Shown here: piece after piece, positions 1-9,242 of the stretch
Position numbering within the stretch: the first letter of the stretch is position 1
Layout: each line of letters opens with the position of its first letter
Source: Cyprinodon diabolis
Lineage: Eukaryota; Chordata; Actinopteri; Cyprinodontiformes; Cyprinodontidae
NCBI GenBank assembly: GCA_030533445.1
Contig: JARPUW010000553.1
Span: forward strand, 1 to 64,000
Length of the DNA: 64,000 nt
Direction: 5' to 3'
Notes under the pieces: model-generated
What the model was told of the DNA's origin: nothing
The model's input: the letters and a program-made list of their open reading frames with translations, nothing else
The model's database searches: none
Translations under genes and position numbers: made by a program

Positions 1-360
1 TTTTAATTTATCACATTCTATTTTCCCCTCTTCGCTTCTGCTTTAATATAATGAGGGGCGGTGTCTTCAGGCTACAATGGCAGCCTATTGGTTGGTTAGA
101 TGCAACTGCAGCGCTCAGTTCCTGTTCAGTAGCAGTCGAAGTTGAAGCTGTTTTTTCAAAAGTAAAAGTTAAACAAAACTCAAAGGACCATAAAACACGG
201 CGGATATTAAACTTACAGCGTTCTAGTTCATCTATTCGATCGGCAGCTTCCCTAAGAAGAACCGATACTGTGGACTTTCCCTCCGAAAAGCAGTCTAGAA
301 ATGGCGAACACAGAGGGTGCAGCACGTTCTGTATCGGTTCTTCTTCTAAATTAAAAAATA
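1..360 (-). other. Unique flank with a possible exon fragment
   Basis: I do not recognise a gene here. On the minus strand a frame open from about 325 down to 11 contains the stretch EGKSTVSVLLREAADRIDEL, which looks more protein-like than the rest. It is followed by a consensus-like splice donor (GCT|GTAAGT) near position 217. After that point the translation becomes low quality, as expected of intron sequence. No acceptor, partner exon or promoter could be tied to it. It could be an exon of a host gene, a pseudogene relic, or chance. A 15-bp inverted repeat at 254-268 and 331-345 overlaps it. Confidence 0.2.
254..345. repeat. 15-bp inverted repeat with 62-bp loop
   Basis: AAGAAGAACCGATAC at 254-268 is matched by its exact reverse complement GTATCGGTTCTTCTT at 331-345. 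RNA or single-stranded DNA could form a 15-bp stem. No flanking duplication or transposon ends were recognised. Confidence 0.6.
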
Positions 361-1035
361 AGTAAATACTTAATTAATAAGGGAAATTGGAAAATGGGAA
401 AATTAAAATTTTTTCAAACAGATGGTAAATGAAAAATAGATAAAAGAAAAATTGGTAAATAAAAAAGGGATATATGAGAAATTGATTAATGAAACTGGGA
501 AATAGGAAATCGGGTTAATGGAAAAAGGAAATTGAACAGTGGTTAAATTAAAAGATAGATTAATGAAAAATGGGTAAATAAATAAAGAGATTAATGAAAA
601 ATGGGTAAATGAAGAATAGATAAAAGAAAATGGGTAAGTAAAAAAAGGGATATATGAGAAATTGATTAATGAAACTGGGAAATAGAAAATCGGGTTAATG
701 GAATAAGGAAATTGAAAAATGGTTAAATTAAAAAATAGATTAATGAAAAATGGGTAAATAAATAAAGGGATAAATGAAAAATGGAAAAATGAAAAATCGA
801 TAAATGAAAAATAGATAAAACAGAAATTGAGAAATAGATAATCTGAAAAATAAATAAATAAAAAAATTGGCTTAATGAAAAAGGGAAATTGAAAAGTGGT
901 TAAATGAAAATTAGATTAATGAAAAATGGGTAAATGGATAAAGGGATAAATGACAAATAGATAAATGAAAAAGAGAAATTGGAAAATTGATAATATGAAA
1001 AATAAATAAATTAAAAATTGGTTTAATGAAAAAGC
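361..1035. repeat. A-rich tandem repeat, 180-bp period
   Basis: The + strand is purine-rich and C-poor, built from short words such as TAAATGAAAAATGGG. On top of this is a longer period: the word GGGATATATGAGAAATTGAT occurs at about 467 and again at about 647, exactly 180 bp apart, and surrounding sequence at 421-600 aligns with 601-780. A more diverged third part (about 781-1020) repeats the same words. This is a degenerate A-rich minisatellite with no coding potential. Confidence 0.75.
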
Positions 1036-1142
1036 TAAATTATTTATTTAACAAATTTTTTTATTTATTTCACTCATTTTCTTCATTTTTTGATGTATTT
1101 TACTCATTTTTTATTTATTTCACCCATTTATTTATTTATTTA
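1036..1142. repeat. T-rich inverted counterpart of the A-rich repeat
   Basis: The + strand switches abruptly from A-rich to T-rich words (TTTATTTATTTCACCCATTT). These are the reverse complement of words in the block to the left (AAATGGGTAAATAAATAAA-like). The switch gives an imperfect inverted arrangement ending at the 5' junction of the LINE fragment. The apparent N-terminus of the frame beginning at 1026 lies in this stretch and is not protein sequence. Confidence 0.55.
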
Positions 1143-2836
1143 ATTTTGGCTGAAATGGCTCTCCATAATTCACTACCTGTTTTGATTAAATGTATTAAGG
1201 ATTTTGGTCTTATATCTGGATATAAAGTGAATTTTGATAAATCTGTCATAATGACCTTGAACAACTTGGTGGGGGATAGTGAACCTGCATATATTAAACC
1301 TTTCCGATGGGCCCCGTCAGAATTTGTATACTTAGGAATTAAAGTTACACCAACCATTAACCAAGTGTATAAGCAAAATATCGATGGACTGACAGGTGAT
1401 TTGTGCGAGATGCTGACAAGATGGAGGGCTCTTCCAATATCACTTTTGGGGAGGATGAATCTTGTTAAGATGGTCATCCTTCCTAAAATAATAAATCCCA
1501 CAGCTATGCTGTTTGTAATTTTGAAATCAGAAGACATTAAGGCTATTAATAAGGCAATGGTTGATTTCATTAGGGCAGGAAGAAAACCCAAAATTAAACT
1601 AGAGATATTACAACTTCCCAGAGATTTAGGGGGTGGGGATTACCAAACATAGAAAATGATGTTCTATCTGTACAAGCTAGGATCATTTCTGCCTGGATAC
1701 ATGGACACTCTGACTCACCTTGGCTCAACATTGAAACATCATTATGTAAACCTTCCTCACCTGTTAACATGCTAGGAAGACGTTTGAATGACTTGCCACA
1801 AATAGTGAAGGATAATCAGTTGATATGTAATGTCTTGTGGGCATGGGGAAAGCTGAGAAAACTGTTTAATAGTACTCATCTGCTTAATATGGTATCAACA
1901 CTTATAGACAACCCAGATCTCCTGCCTGAAGACATAGGTTCGAGTTTTGTGGGTTGGCATAAAGCAGGCATAATTAGATTTTCTGATCTCTTTGAACATG
2001 GGGCATTCAAATCGTTTGATTCTTTAAAAACACAATATGCGTTATCAAATAAGGAATTTTATAAATATTTACAAGTTAGGCATTATGTCATGAAGGAAGC
2101 AAAATCGTTGATACACCCAACAAACTCATATAGACTGGAGAAGTTCCTTCTTGAAAATAAGGATCACAGACATTTTATATCAAAATTTTATTCTGAGATT
2201 TATCAGCTAAATCTGGACAAACTGGCATGGTTGAGGAAATCCTGGGAAACTTTACTCAAATGTGAAATAAGCACTCAATTATAGGATAAAATCCTGGCCC
2301 TGCCATCTAAAATCTCTATTTGTAACAGATTTAAAGAAATGCAGTATAACATTTTGCATAATGTATATATTTCTCCTTATATTTTTAGCAAGTACAATGT
2401 GGGAACTTCTCCAGATTGCCCCAAATGTAAAATTTCTGTGGGCACCAGGTTTCACTGTTTGTGGGAATGTGATGTTATTCAGTCATTTTGGAAAGATGTA
2501 TGTGTCAGAATCAGTACAGCTATTGGTCAAAATGTGTCAGAAAACCCACTGATGTGTTTGTTGGGACATATTCCTAAGCCACCAGTAAAACATGAGCATG
2601 TGATACAGTCACTTATAATGTTAGCAAGGAAGGCCATTATGGTGAAATGGGTGGGCAGGGAACCCCCCTCCATTTCTTTATGGAAATCACTAATATCTGA
2701 TGTTATGACTCTGATTAGACTTGGACATTACATTGATGGAAGTCTTCAATTCTTCACAAATATCTGGAGGAAGCCACTGGAAACACTGGGAGTGGAATGT
2801 AAAATGGACTCTAACGGACAAAAGCTGTGGACATAG
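1143..2836 (+). pseudogene. L1-type ORF2 C-terminal region (broken)
   Basis: In an intact element ORF2 encodes endonuclease and reverse transcriptase; only the post-RT portion remains. The first segment (1143-1652) has the RT thumb-like region with SGYKVNFDKS followed by FVYLGIKV, typical after the YxDD motif of L1-like RTs. A single-base frameshift in the G-run near 1630-1640 moves the reading frame, which continues with WGLPNIENDVLSVQARI to about 2281. An in-frame TAG at 2282-2284 interrupts it. The last segment (to 2836) has a zinc knuckle CPKC...HCLWEC, spacing C-x2-C-x8-H-x4-C, characteristic of L1 ORF2 C-termini. With no catalytic core, one frameshift and one stop, it cannot make an active product. 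Confidence 0.82.
2282..2284 (+). other. In-frame TAG in the LINE ORF2 remnant
   Basis: The frame is open on both sides (ISTQL before, DKILALPSKI after), so this is a nonsense mutation within otherwise continuous ORF2 sequence. Confidence 0.8.
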
Positions 2837-2933
2837 AACTCATGGACGGACTCTTGTATATACATGTGAGATGTAGTGCTGATATTGTTTTTGACCACTC
2901 TTCTACAAAGTTTGTATGTTTTTGGAGAAATTA

Positions 2934-2952
2934 AATAAAAGTAAAAAAAAAA
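2934..2952 (+). terminator. LINE poly(A) signal and A-tail
   Basis: AATAAA at 2934-2939 is followed within a few bases by a run of ten A at 2943-2952, marking the 3' end of the L1-like insertion. Confidence 0.7.
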
Positions 2953-3071
2953 GTTTGAAGTGGACCTAGAAGGCATGTAAACATTTAGAAACATAGTTCA
3001 TACCGGGCTCTTTACCTGGAGAGCCAAATGTTCAAATAAGTCAAATTTTCCCAAAAACACCTTTTTCCACT
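2953..3071. other. Unassigned spacer between two LINE pieces
   Basis: No coding or repeat signal recognised. It may be residual host sequence or unrecognised continuation of the antisense LINE. Confidence 0.4.
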
Positions 3072-3426
3072 TCAGTGAGTCATTAAACAATGTTGCCACT
3101 CCTCCACCTTTCCTTTGCTGCTCTCACAAAGAAAATTGTAGTTTGGAGGAGACAACTCCAACAGAATATATCCTTCATTAAATTCATGTAACCATGTTTC
3201 TGTTAAAAACACAACATCAACATTATTGTCAATAATAAAGTCATTAATTAAAAGGGATTTTCCTGACAGAGTTCTAATGTTTAATAAAGCCAGTTTATAT
3301 GAATTAGTGGTTGATGTTGTCTCTGTAGCAGGCTGCATCTGACAGTTTACGACTCTTAAGTGTCTGTTCCTGTTTGTTCCCATTTTGTTTTTTTATTTCT
3401 GCCACGTATCATCACAGATATTCCAT
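3072..3426 (-). pseudogene. LINE endonuclease fragment, antisense
   Basis: The minus-strand frame 3383-3072 carries LALLNIRTLSGKSLLINDF and VFLTETWLHE, the conserved N- and E-containing motifs near the start of apurinic-like endonucleases of L2/CR1/Rex/RTE-type LINEs; these residues help coordinate the metal ion. Near 3117 the frame breaks: the next frame continues with RKGGGVATLF, a typical following motif. The fragment therefore has at least one frameshift, lacks the rest of the endonuclease and all of RT, and is inactive. The 43 bases between 3384 and 3426 look like its 5' flank or ORF leader. The exact LINE clade cannot be decided from this length. Confidence 0.65.
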
Positions 3427-3535
3427 TGTCAAGCGTTTCAGTAGCTGCACCCCATGCTTGAAAGGGCCGGACCCATGACATTAAGAGTTTGGCTGGATTT
3501 ACTCAGACGAAGCAGTTGAGACTTTTTCCATTATT

Positions 3536-3541
3536 TTTATT
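3536..3541 (-). terminator. Putative LTR poly(A) signal AATAAA
   Basis: TTTATT on + at 3536-3541 is AATAAA on the minus strand, about 110 bp before the proposed LTR end and downstream of the TATA-like box. Confidence 0.4.
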
Positions 3542-3997
3542 TCCCCATTTTGTGGTCAGTCTTAACAGCAGTCAGGTAAAAACCTTCGGACAGAAAGACA
3601 GTTATGCTTGTTAGTGAACATATACAATTGAAGGCGCACAAACTATAAATTAAATCAAAATACTTGAATCAATCTAATTTTCATATACACATGTCAGTTT
3701 TACAAAATGTACCACAATATTGCATCTTGCCCAGACATTAAACCTCAAATACCATACAACACATCCTGATAAATCACAACATGGATACACATTTCCCAAA
3801 ATATTTACACCACTGCAGACATTTTCAAATCAAGGAGCATAAATCAGAGCAGTAGCAGTAAGATCCTATAAAATTCAGATTTCTTACTGGCTGCCTCTTC
3901 AGTGTTTTGACATGGGCCCTCAATTCTCTGCAGCTACTTTTCAGCACAAGTCTCTCACACAACTTTCAAGGAATTAGCAGCTGCTTTCCTAAGTGTG

Positions 3998-4073
3998 ATT
4001 TATGCCTTCACCAGTGTGAGGCAAAGCACTTCAGGTGTGCACGCTAATAGCACCGCCCTGGGCTGCAGCCAAT
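3998..4073 (-). promoter_or_regulatory. Putative LTR promoter elements
   Basis: Minus strand: ATTGG (complement of CCAAT at 4069-4073) lies about 65 bp upstream of CATAAAT (4004-3998). The spacing suits an RNA polymerase II promoter in the LTR. Called from motif only. Confidence 0.35.
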
Positions 4074-4220
4074 TAGCAGGCCAGTGCAACACCTCCCACT
4101 CGAGCTTCTTGCACTTCTGCGGACAAGGTCGTACATCACACATCAACCCAGGCTCAGCCTTGCTCCTCCACAGGGAGGAGAACAACAAGGCGCCTAACAT
4201 CCCTGTGAAGTACTGTACTG

Positions 4221-4495
4221 CTAGGCCTCCTTTGCCTGGGACTGCACAGTGGACACACAGTCCCTTGTTGTAACCAGAACGTCAACATCCCACACTATAC
4301 CCTTGCGAACAGGTATTGCAGCAACAACTTTTCCAAGTCGGAACTGACCACATAGGGCATTCTGATCACACAGCCACACGATGTCACCGACAGCAACATT
4401 CCTTGCCACAGTGTGCCACTTACTCCTGATGAAGAGATTGGGGCCAGCAAGCTGACACCAAGATCTCCAGAACCTGTCAACCTGAATCTGGATCT
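4221..4495 (-). pseudogene. BEL/Pao pol C-terminal domain (DUF5641-like)
   Basis: The frame ending at TAG 4221-4223 reads RESEIQIQVDRFWRSWCQLA, then GDIVWLCDQN and GQFRLGKVVAAI, the small beta-rich domain that follows the integrase core in BEL/Pao polyproteins (PF18701-like). It ends 22 bases before the LTR, the expected place. It is in a different frame from the integrase piece upstream, and the sequence between the two lacks the expected end of the integrase core, so the junction near 4495-4510 looks like a deletion. Upstream codons of this frame (to 4547) are not family-like and probably out of frame. Confidence 0.7.
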
Positions 4496-5705
4496 CGGAT
4501 TCCCTGAAGGAACTCATAAAGCTCTTTAAGCACCGTCTTAGCCCCAATGAAATTGGTTCCAGGATCTGACCAAACTTTCTGAGGGTTCCCTATAAAAGCA
4601 GTGAACCTTTGATAGGCCATAAGGAAACTCTCAGTTGACATGCTGCTGACCAGTTCAATATGAGGAGCTCTGCTTGCCATGCAGCTGAAGGCGACTCCCC
4701 ATGCCTTTGTGGACACTCTATTTCTTACATCATCCTTGACCAAGTAGGGTCCAAACATATCAACTCCCGTAAACTGAAAGGGTGCAGCAGGTCTCGTCCT
4801 TTCAACCGGTAGGTCCCCCATCACATGTTGACACACTTGTGCTCTCATCTTCTTGCAAATAATGCATTGATTTACAGCTTTCTCTGCAAGTCGTATCCCT
4901 TGCACAACCCAAGCCTTTTTCCCCATCCTTAACAATGTTCCAGCAACCCCTTCATGCCCCTCTTTATGACTTTGCTGGGCCAGGAGAACGCCCAGCCAGG
5001 AGTCAGAAGGTAAGAGTGGGACACTGACCTGGTCTTCCTTAAAGTGCTGAATTCGCCCACCACACAGCAACAGACCACTAGCCCCATCCTTGTACACGAC
5101 CAGCTGGTCCATGACCGAATTTGGAAAGATAACTCCTTCCTGAGCGGCAAGGCATAGGTCACGGAAGGCATCTTGCCGTTCCAACTGTGTAGGGACACCA
5201 ACCAACTGCACCGCCTCCCACTTTGGTCTTCCTCTGGCTTTGGCCCCAAGGAACCTCTTTGCAACCCTCCAAAGAAAAGCCACAGTCCTTAACAGTTTTC
5301 TCAAGTTACTATGTCTCTTGACATCCACAAGCATTCTGGTTGCGTTCCCGAAGGGGGGCCTGTGAAGGTTCATTTGGATTGGTCTTAAGTTTGGATCAGT
5401 TTCCCTTCTTGCTCTGGCTCGCATAAGCACAGCTACAAAGGCCTTCTTCTGTAACTTGGTGACACTATCCCTTGCGGCTGCAGCGACATCCTTGGCAGAT
5501 CTTACCAGCCATTCTGACACAGGTAGGTAAAGAAACCTTGGTCCAGTTTGCCACTCAGAGCCCAGATCCAAGTCTTCAGGCTTAGCACCTCTTGAGGTGA
5601 TGTCTGCTATATTAAGTGACCCAGGGACCCACCACCAGTCCTGGGTGTTAGTACTGTTCTGGATTTCTCCGATCCTGTTGGCAAAAAATGTCTGGTACCC
5701 ATAAC
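4477..5705 (-). pseudogene. BEL/Pao integrase, truncated core
   Basis: Integrase inserts element cDNA into host DNA. From about 5705 the frame reads WWWVPGSLNIADITSRGAKP, the end of RNase H and linker, then runs open to the stop at 4477. An N-terminal zinc-binding module is present: HKEGHEG (H-x3-H) near 4970 and CIIC near 4858. The core has the first catalytic Asp in TGVDMFGPY (near 4765) and the second in WSDPGTNFIGA (near 4555). The third catalytic residue, a Glu expected about 35 residues later, is missing: the frame ends after LQGIRDPDSG and the next recognisable protein is the C-terminal domain in another frame. This points to an internal deletion of the rest of the core. Confidence 0.75.
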
Positions 5706-5997
5706 TCTCCCCTGGACTGCCCCAAGGACAGTTTGGCTATCCACCAGGTGGTACCATTTTTGCACAGGAACCTTGCAGCTTTTCTGGAAATACTTCCTTA
5801 AACGGGCAGCATACACCGCTCCACAAATCTCAGCCTTAATGGCATCTCCTTTGTGATCCAGTGGAGTCAGCTTAGCTTTGGACTCAACCATTCATACAAC
5901 CACCTCTCTACAGCAGCTCCACCTTAGATATAATACTGCCCCATAAGAATGCTCGCTTCCATCAGAGAATGTGATGCCCCAAGGTTCTGTCTGCACT
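5607..5997 (-). pseudogene. BEL/Pao RNase H-like domain, broken
   Basis: RNase H removes the RNA strand during reverse transcription. ITFSDGSEHSYGAVLYLRW (about 5970-5920) gives the first catalytic Asp, KAEICGAVYAARL (about 5845) the Glu, and HLVDSQTVLGAVQG (about 5740) the second Asp; IADITSRG, which supplies the last Asp, lies in the next frame. An in-frame TGA at 5892-5894 splits the domain just after REVVV, and a frameshift near 5705 separates it from the integrase part. Motif assignments follow the usual D-E-D-D order of RNase H and are by eye. Confidence 0.65.
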
Positions 5998-7304
5998 TCT
6001 CGGGGTGTTAGTGCTCTGGGGAACCTCAGTTTGCCCAACTCCACATAATCCTCAAACAAGGCAATGGCTTCCTCCCGAAGCTCATCAGACAATGCTGTGT
6101 CCCGTGTGCCCTCTGCTCTCTTGCCTTTGCTCTTTGCTTCTTGGAAAGCCTTCCTAACCAGGATAGGTCCTTTTTGCTTAACAGCGGTTGCAAGCCCAAG
6201 TGGGTCATACAGCCCAGAAACCTGGCTCAGAAGTTCTCTTCGAGTTAGTGGATTTGGTGCAAGCTGTCTTACTTCCTCCTTTGATAAGTTCTCACCAAGC
6301 CTCATCTTCTTTCGTTTCTTTGAGAAGTTTACTACAACCATTAGATGGAGTTCATCCTCAAATGGTGTGTAGCCCATGCAGAGAGCCTTATGATCTTCAT
6401 CTGATAGTTGATTTTGGAGGACAAAGATTGCAGCCCCTGCCCTCTTGGGCTCCTCAGGGCATCTCCCACTTTGGCCAGAGTAGACCCAAGGTTTCAACTG
6501 AAACCCACCAGCTTTTAAGATCTGCTCAACATTGTCCGTTATCTTCTCTAGCTGATCCTGGTCATTGCAAGAAGTTAGTATGTTGTCTACATACGTGTTC
6601 TTCTCCAGCAAACAGCGTTCCTCCACCAGATGAGAGGACCTTGGCAGCCTTGCAGTCTCTCTCATAGCAACTTGAGCAATGCAGCCAGCAGGCTTGTCAC
6701 CAATATTGACCCTTGTTATTGCATAATCACTAAAGTCTTCAGCTTCAGAATCTCTCCACAGAAAACGATGAAGATGAACATTTTTTAAAGATGCCTTGGC
6801 GGAACCTTAGGAGGACAGCTCGTATGTTGTTCAATACATCAGGGCCCTTGATGAGTAGGTCATTCAGACTTTGGCCTTTATATTTTTGACTGCTATTCCA
6901 AACTAGCCACACAGGGGTTTTGACTGAATGAGGATTTGGTGCAATGAGGTGGCTGATATGCCAGACAGGACCAGTCCAGCTCTCCAACATTTTTTTTTGA
7001 CAATCTGACGGCAGCTCCCCGCTCAATCATATCATGCACCTGATCTTTATAGGTCATTTTCCAGTCTGGCTCCTTCGACAACTGCCGTTCAGTCCTCAAT
7101 AATGTTGGCTCTCCGATTATTAGGCAACATTGCAGGATCCTCTGCCCAAGGATATTTTGCATGCCAATGGGCCTCGGCACAGTGGTGGTCTCCCATTGAA
7201 TAGGACAAACCACTCCTTACTAGCTCCAGCTCCCGCTCCTCAGAGAGAGACATCTCCTTTCCTCCAGGCTGGCATTTTCCGAGCGGCACCCCCGACATTT
7301 TGGC
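5895..7304 (-). pseudogene. BEL/Pao reverse transcriptase, multiply broken
   Basis: The RT copies element RNA into DNA. The order by frame is: GKCQPGGKEMSLSEERELEL (7270-7205), frameshift near 7115, LLRTERQLSKEPDWKM, frameshift near 6995 inside an A/T run, WTGPVWHISHLIAPNPHSV and LVWNSSQKYKG (6985-6865), then RAVLLRFRQGIFK. Here the frame changes near 6755 and the next recognisable residues are VHLHRFLWRD. The segment with RT motif A (first catalytic Asp) that normally lies between these is absent, so a deletion is likely. The catalytic box at 6593-6582 is YVDN in place of YVDD, a single change (codon AAC). Thumb and connection follow (ILKAGGFQLKPWVYSGQSGR, LLSQVSGLYDPLGLATAV). Three independent defects make the RT inactive. 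Confidence 0.8.
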
Positions 7305-8333
7305 TCACAAGCTGCACCAATGCTGTCCCACCTCCACCACTAAAAATTCACTACTGCTGCCAGCGGTGGAGGCCAAGGAGACCTGACGTGGGTGGTTTGC
7401 GCCACTGTGGTCACTGCTGTGGGTATACTCCCAATATTTTTCTGCAGCAGTTCGCATTGAGCGAGCGAAGTGGGTTCTGGATATGTGAGCTGTGACACTA
7501 GCTTTCTCAAAGAGATTTGGGTGGGAGCCAGCCACAGTTTTCCCCAGGGGGCCATCCCATAAGACAAGATCCCCCACTGACCGTACCTTCTGCGGTACAA
7601 GTTGACCCTCCTTGTGACTGATGAGTAAATTTATTTTCGTGGGCCTGGTAAGTTCATGTGGAGGGATTTCTGGGAAGATCCTCTGCAGTTTCCTGACTGC
7701 AACATGATGGTGGATTTCTGTAATACTGTCCAGCCCATAACACGCACGTTGGTGAGACCTCAGTGTGCCCCTGGGGGTACTGACCCTTATCTTCAGGAGA
7801 TATCGCTTTGTCTCCACTGTAACTTGCATGCCTCCCACTCGATGGACCACCAGAGTTACATCTTCAGTCTGTAAATTTAATTCTCCAGCAGCCTTGTGAG
7901 TTATGTAATTGGTGTCTGAAGCTAGATATATTAAGGTTCCCATCCTCTGTCCAGCATTTGCAGTGACCTCAAGGATCATCATGAGAACAGGGGGCTCTTG
8001 CAGTGCATGCTCTTCCAACCAAATTTTACTTCCTGTAGAGTTGAGTGTCCTTGCTAATGCATTGTAGAAGACATTTCGGCACCGCTGGGCCATCTCAGGG
8101 GATAGTTTTGACAGGAACTCTTCCTGGTCCTCAGTGCACTTTTTCCCACTGCGCCTGGCTGCATTAGGCCTTGACTTCTCTTTAGAAACACCTCTCTCTC
8201 CTGAACTAGGACACAGAAGGTAGTGATGCTCTCCAATCCCTCTTGCTTTACATCTGTCACCTTTGCAGAGGAAGGTGCTCTTGCACCCCTCATCAGAATT
8301 AACTTCAAGACAGTTTTTGCAGGCTTCTGCCTT
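7305..8333 (-). pseudogene. BEL/Pao gag-pol junction and protease
   Basis: This segment is in the same frame as gag but bounded by two in-frame stops (TAA 8334-8336, TGA 7305-7307). It opens with a second Cys-rich stretch (KAEACKNCLEVN, then CKARGIGEHHYLLCP), common between gag and protease in this family. The protease core is around 8000-7850: GQRMGTLIYLASDTNYITHK matches the DUF1758/A17-type aspartic protease pattern, but the position where the family has the first catalytic Asp (LID) is Tyr (LIY). After it comes KINLLISHKEGQLVPQKV and SVGDLVLWDGPLGKTV, a conserved linker. The shorter frame starting at 8308 in this region is a shadow in another frame. Confidence 0.72.
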
Positions 8334-8336
8334 TTA
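8334..8336 (-). other. In-frame TAA between gag and protease
   Basis: The gag frame stops after NLAEKEKAV and resumes directly with KAEACKNCLE in the same frame. BEL/Pao elements usually have one continuous gag-pol frame, so this is most simply a nonsense mutation. A readthrough signal is the alternative; I see no supporting context. Confidence 0.6.
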
Positions 8337-9135
8337 GACAGCCTTCTCCTTTTCAGCTAAATTTAGGGCCTTGAACTTTTTACAACGATACAATCTCAAC
8401 CTGTGACCATTCTCTCCACAAACTGTACAAGCTCCTTGGGGGTTAGCAGACCTGGGGACTTTGGTCCTGGCTTGTTTTACTTGACCTTTTGGCTCTTTCC
8501 TTAAGGGCTCCTCATCCCTTAACTGCTCCAGTTCCTCATAAATTTCCTCTTGACTTTTCAAGAATGACAGTAGCATATCAAAGCAGCCTCTCTGAGCTCC
8601 TGTCCTCTTCTTTTCAGCAACAAACATAAGCCATTCCTTCTTTAAGATCTCAGGCAATTTGCTCTCCAAAGACTTTGTCATCAAAGGATTCCTCAAAGCC
8701 CCCACATCGCCCAACTCTTTTAAGTCATTTAAAGCCTTTTCCACCAACTGTATGAGATCTACAATCTTCTTTGGTTGGTGACCTCTTACTGGGGGGAGTG
8801 CCTGAAGCTCCTCCACTATTTCTAAGGCTATCGCTGGTTTATTTCCAAAGCGATTTTCCAGCATGCGGAAAATCTCGTCTGCAGTCCCACACATTGACAG
8901 GCGGAGATCCCTCAAGACCTTCTCCTCCAGACTGTCCAGCAGCTGAAACTTACGGACTTCTTTGGAGCCGGTCGGCTCACCCTGTTTTTGGAGTGCTTCC
9001 CAATCTTTTTTCCAGCTGTGAAAATTTCTCTTATTCCCATCAAACCTTGGGAGGGCAGTCGGTCTTAACTTTATAGCTGGTTGCTGGACTAGAGGTGCCG
9101 CTGTTTGACTTTCATCTTCAGATATTGCTTGTATC
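8337..9135 (-). pseudogene. BEL/Pao gag, C-terminal part
   Basis: Gag packages element RNA. From the solo-LTR junction at 9135 the frame reads QAISEDESQTAAP, then LPRFDGNKRNFHSWKKDWEA, a DUF1759-like capsid region, and EIFRMLENRFGNKPAIALEI. It ends in a nucleocapsid-like knuckle CTVCGENGHRLRLYRC (8429-8382), spacing C-x2-C-x4-H-x6-C, two residues longer than the usual CCHC spacing at the end. The ATG-started frame from 9347 is misleading: its first about 70 residues are antisense solo-LTR sequence. True gag continues on the other side of that insertion (9854 upward) in the same frame. Confidence 0.8.
9131..9135. repeat. Target-site duplication GTATC, left copy
   Basis: Identical to 9854-9858 and directly abuts the TG end of the solo LTR. 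Confidence 0.88.
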
Positions 9136-9213
9136 TGTTGAGATCTGGAGGTCTGTCCACCTTTCTCCAGCAGAGGGCGCCCTAGGTGAAGCTGACGACC
9201 ACACCTGTGGCTC

Positions 9214-9242
9214 ATTGGCTCATCAGGAGACCAGTATTTAAG
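9214..9242 (+). promoter_or_regulatory. Solo-LTR promoter motifs
   Basis: ATTGG at 9214-9218 and TATTTAAG at 9235-9242 form a plausible CCAAT/TATA pair on + near the LTR start. If active, transcription would run on + through the LTR toward the minisatellite, antisense to gag. Confidence 0.4.

Larger units (their letters stand above)
1143..2952 (+). mobile_element. 5'-truncated L1-superfamily LINE, 3' end
   Basis: This is the 3' part of a non-LTR retrotransposon: the end of ORF2, a short 3' UTR, an AATAAA-type signal at 2934-2939 and an A-tract at 2943-2952. The RT catalytic motifs are absent, so the copy is truncated at its 5' end just after the RT core, as is common for target-primed integration. 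The 5' junction abuts T-rich repeat DNA and I could not define a target-site duplication. The family assignment rests on the post-RT sequence and the C-terminal zinc knuckle. Confidence 0.8.
3427..4199 (-). repeat. BEL/Pao 3' LTR (probable limits)
   Basis: On the minus strand the LTR begins TGTTAGGCGCC at 4199, 22 bases after the pol stop, and most likely ends ...CGCTTGACA at 3427, giving TG...CA ends and about 773 bp. An inverted CCAAT box (4069-4073 on +), a TATA-like CATAAAT at 4004-3998 and an AATAAA at 3541-3536 occur in promoter-to-polyA order. The 5' limit is well placed by the pol end. The 3' limit is less certain because no second LTR is available to compare and no target-site duplication can be checked. 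Confidence 0.6.

Noticed and set aside
1136..1591. Minus-strand 151-codon frame
   Set aside because: It is antisense to the LINE ORF2 remnant, whose + frame has clear family residues.
3995..4273. Frames on both strands in the 3' LTR (3995-4273 +, 4000-4200 -)
   Set aside because: They fall in LTR sequence just after the pol stop and have no family-like residues.
6064..7495. Plus-strand frames 6064-6372, 6188-6667 and 7130-7495
   Set aside because: They are antisense shadows of the BEL/Pao pol region; composition is Ser/Leu-rich with no domain.
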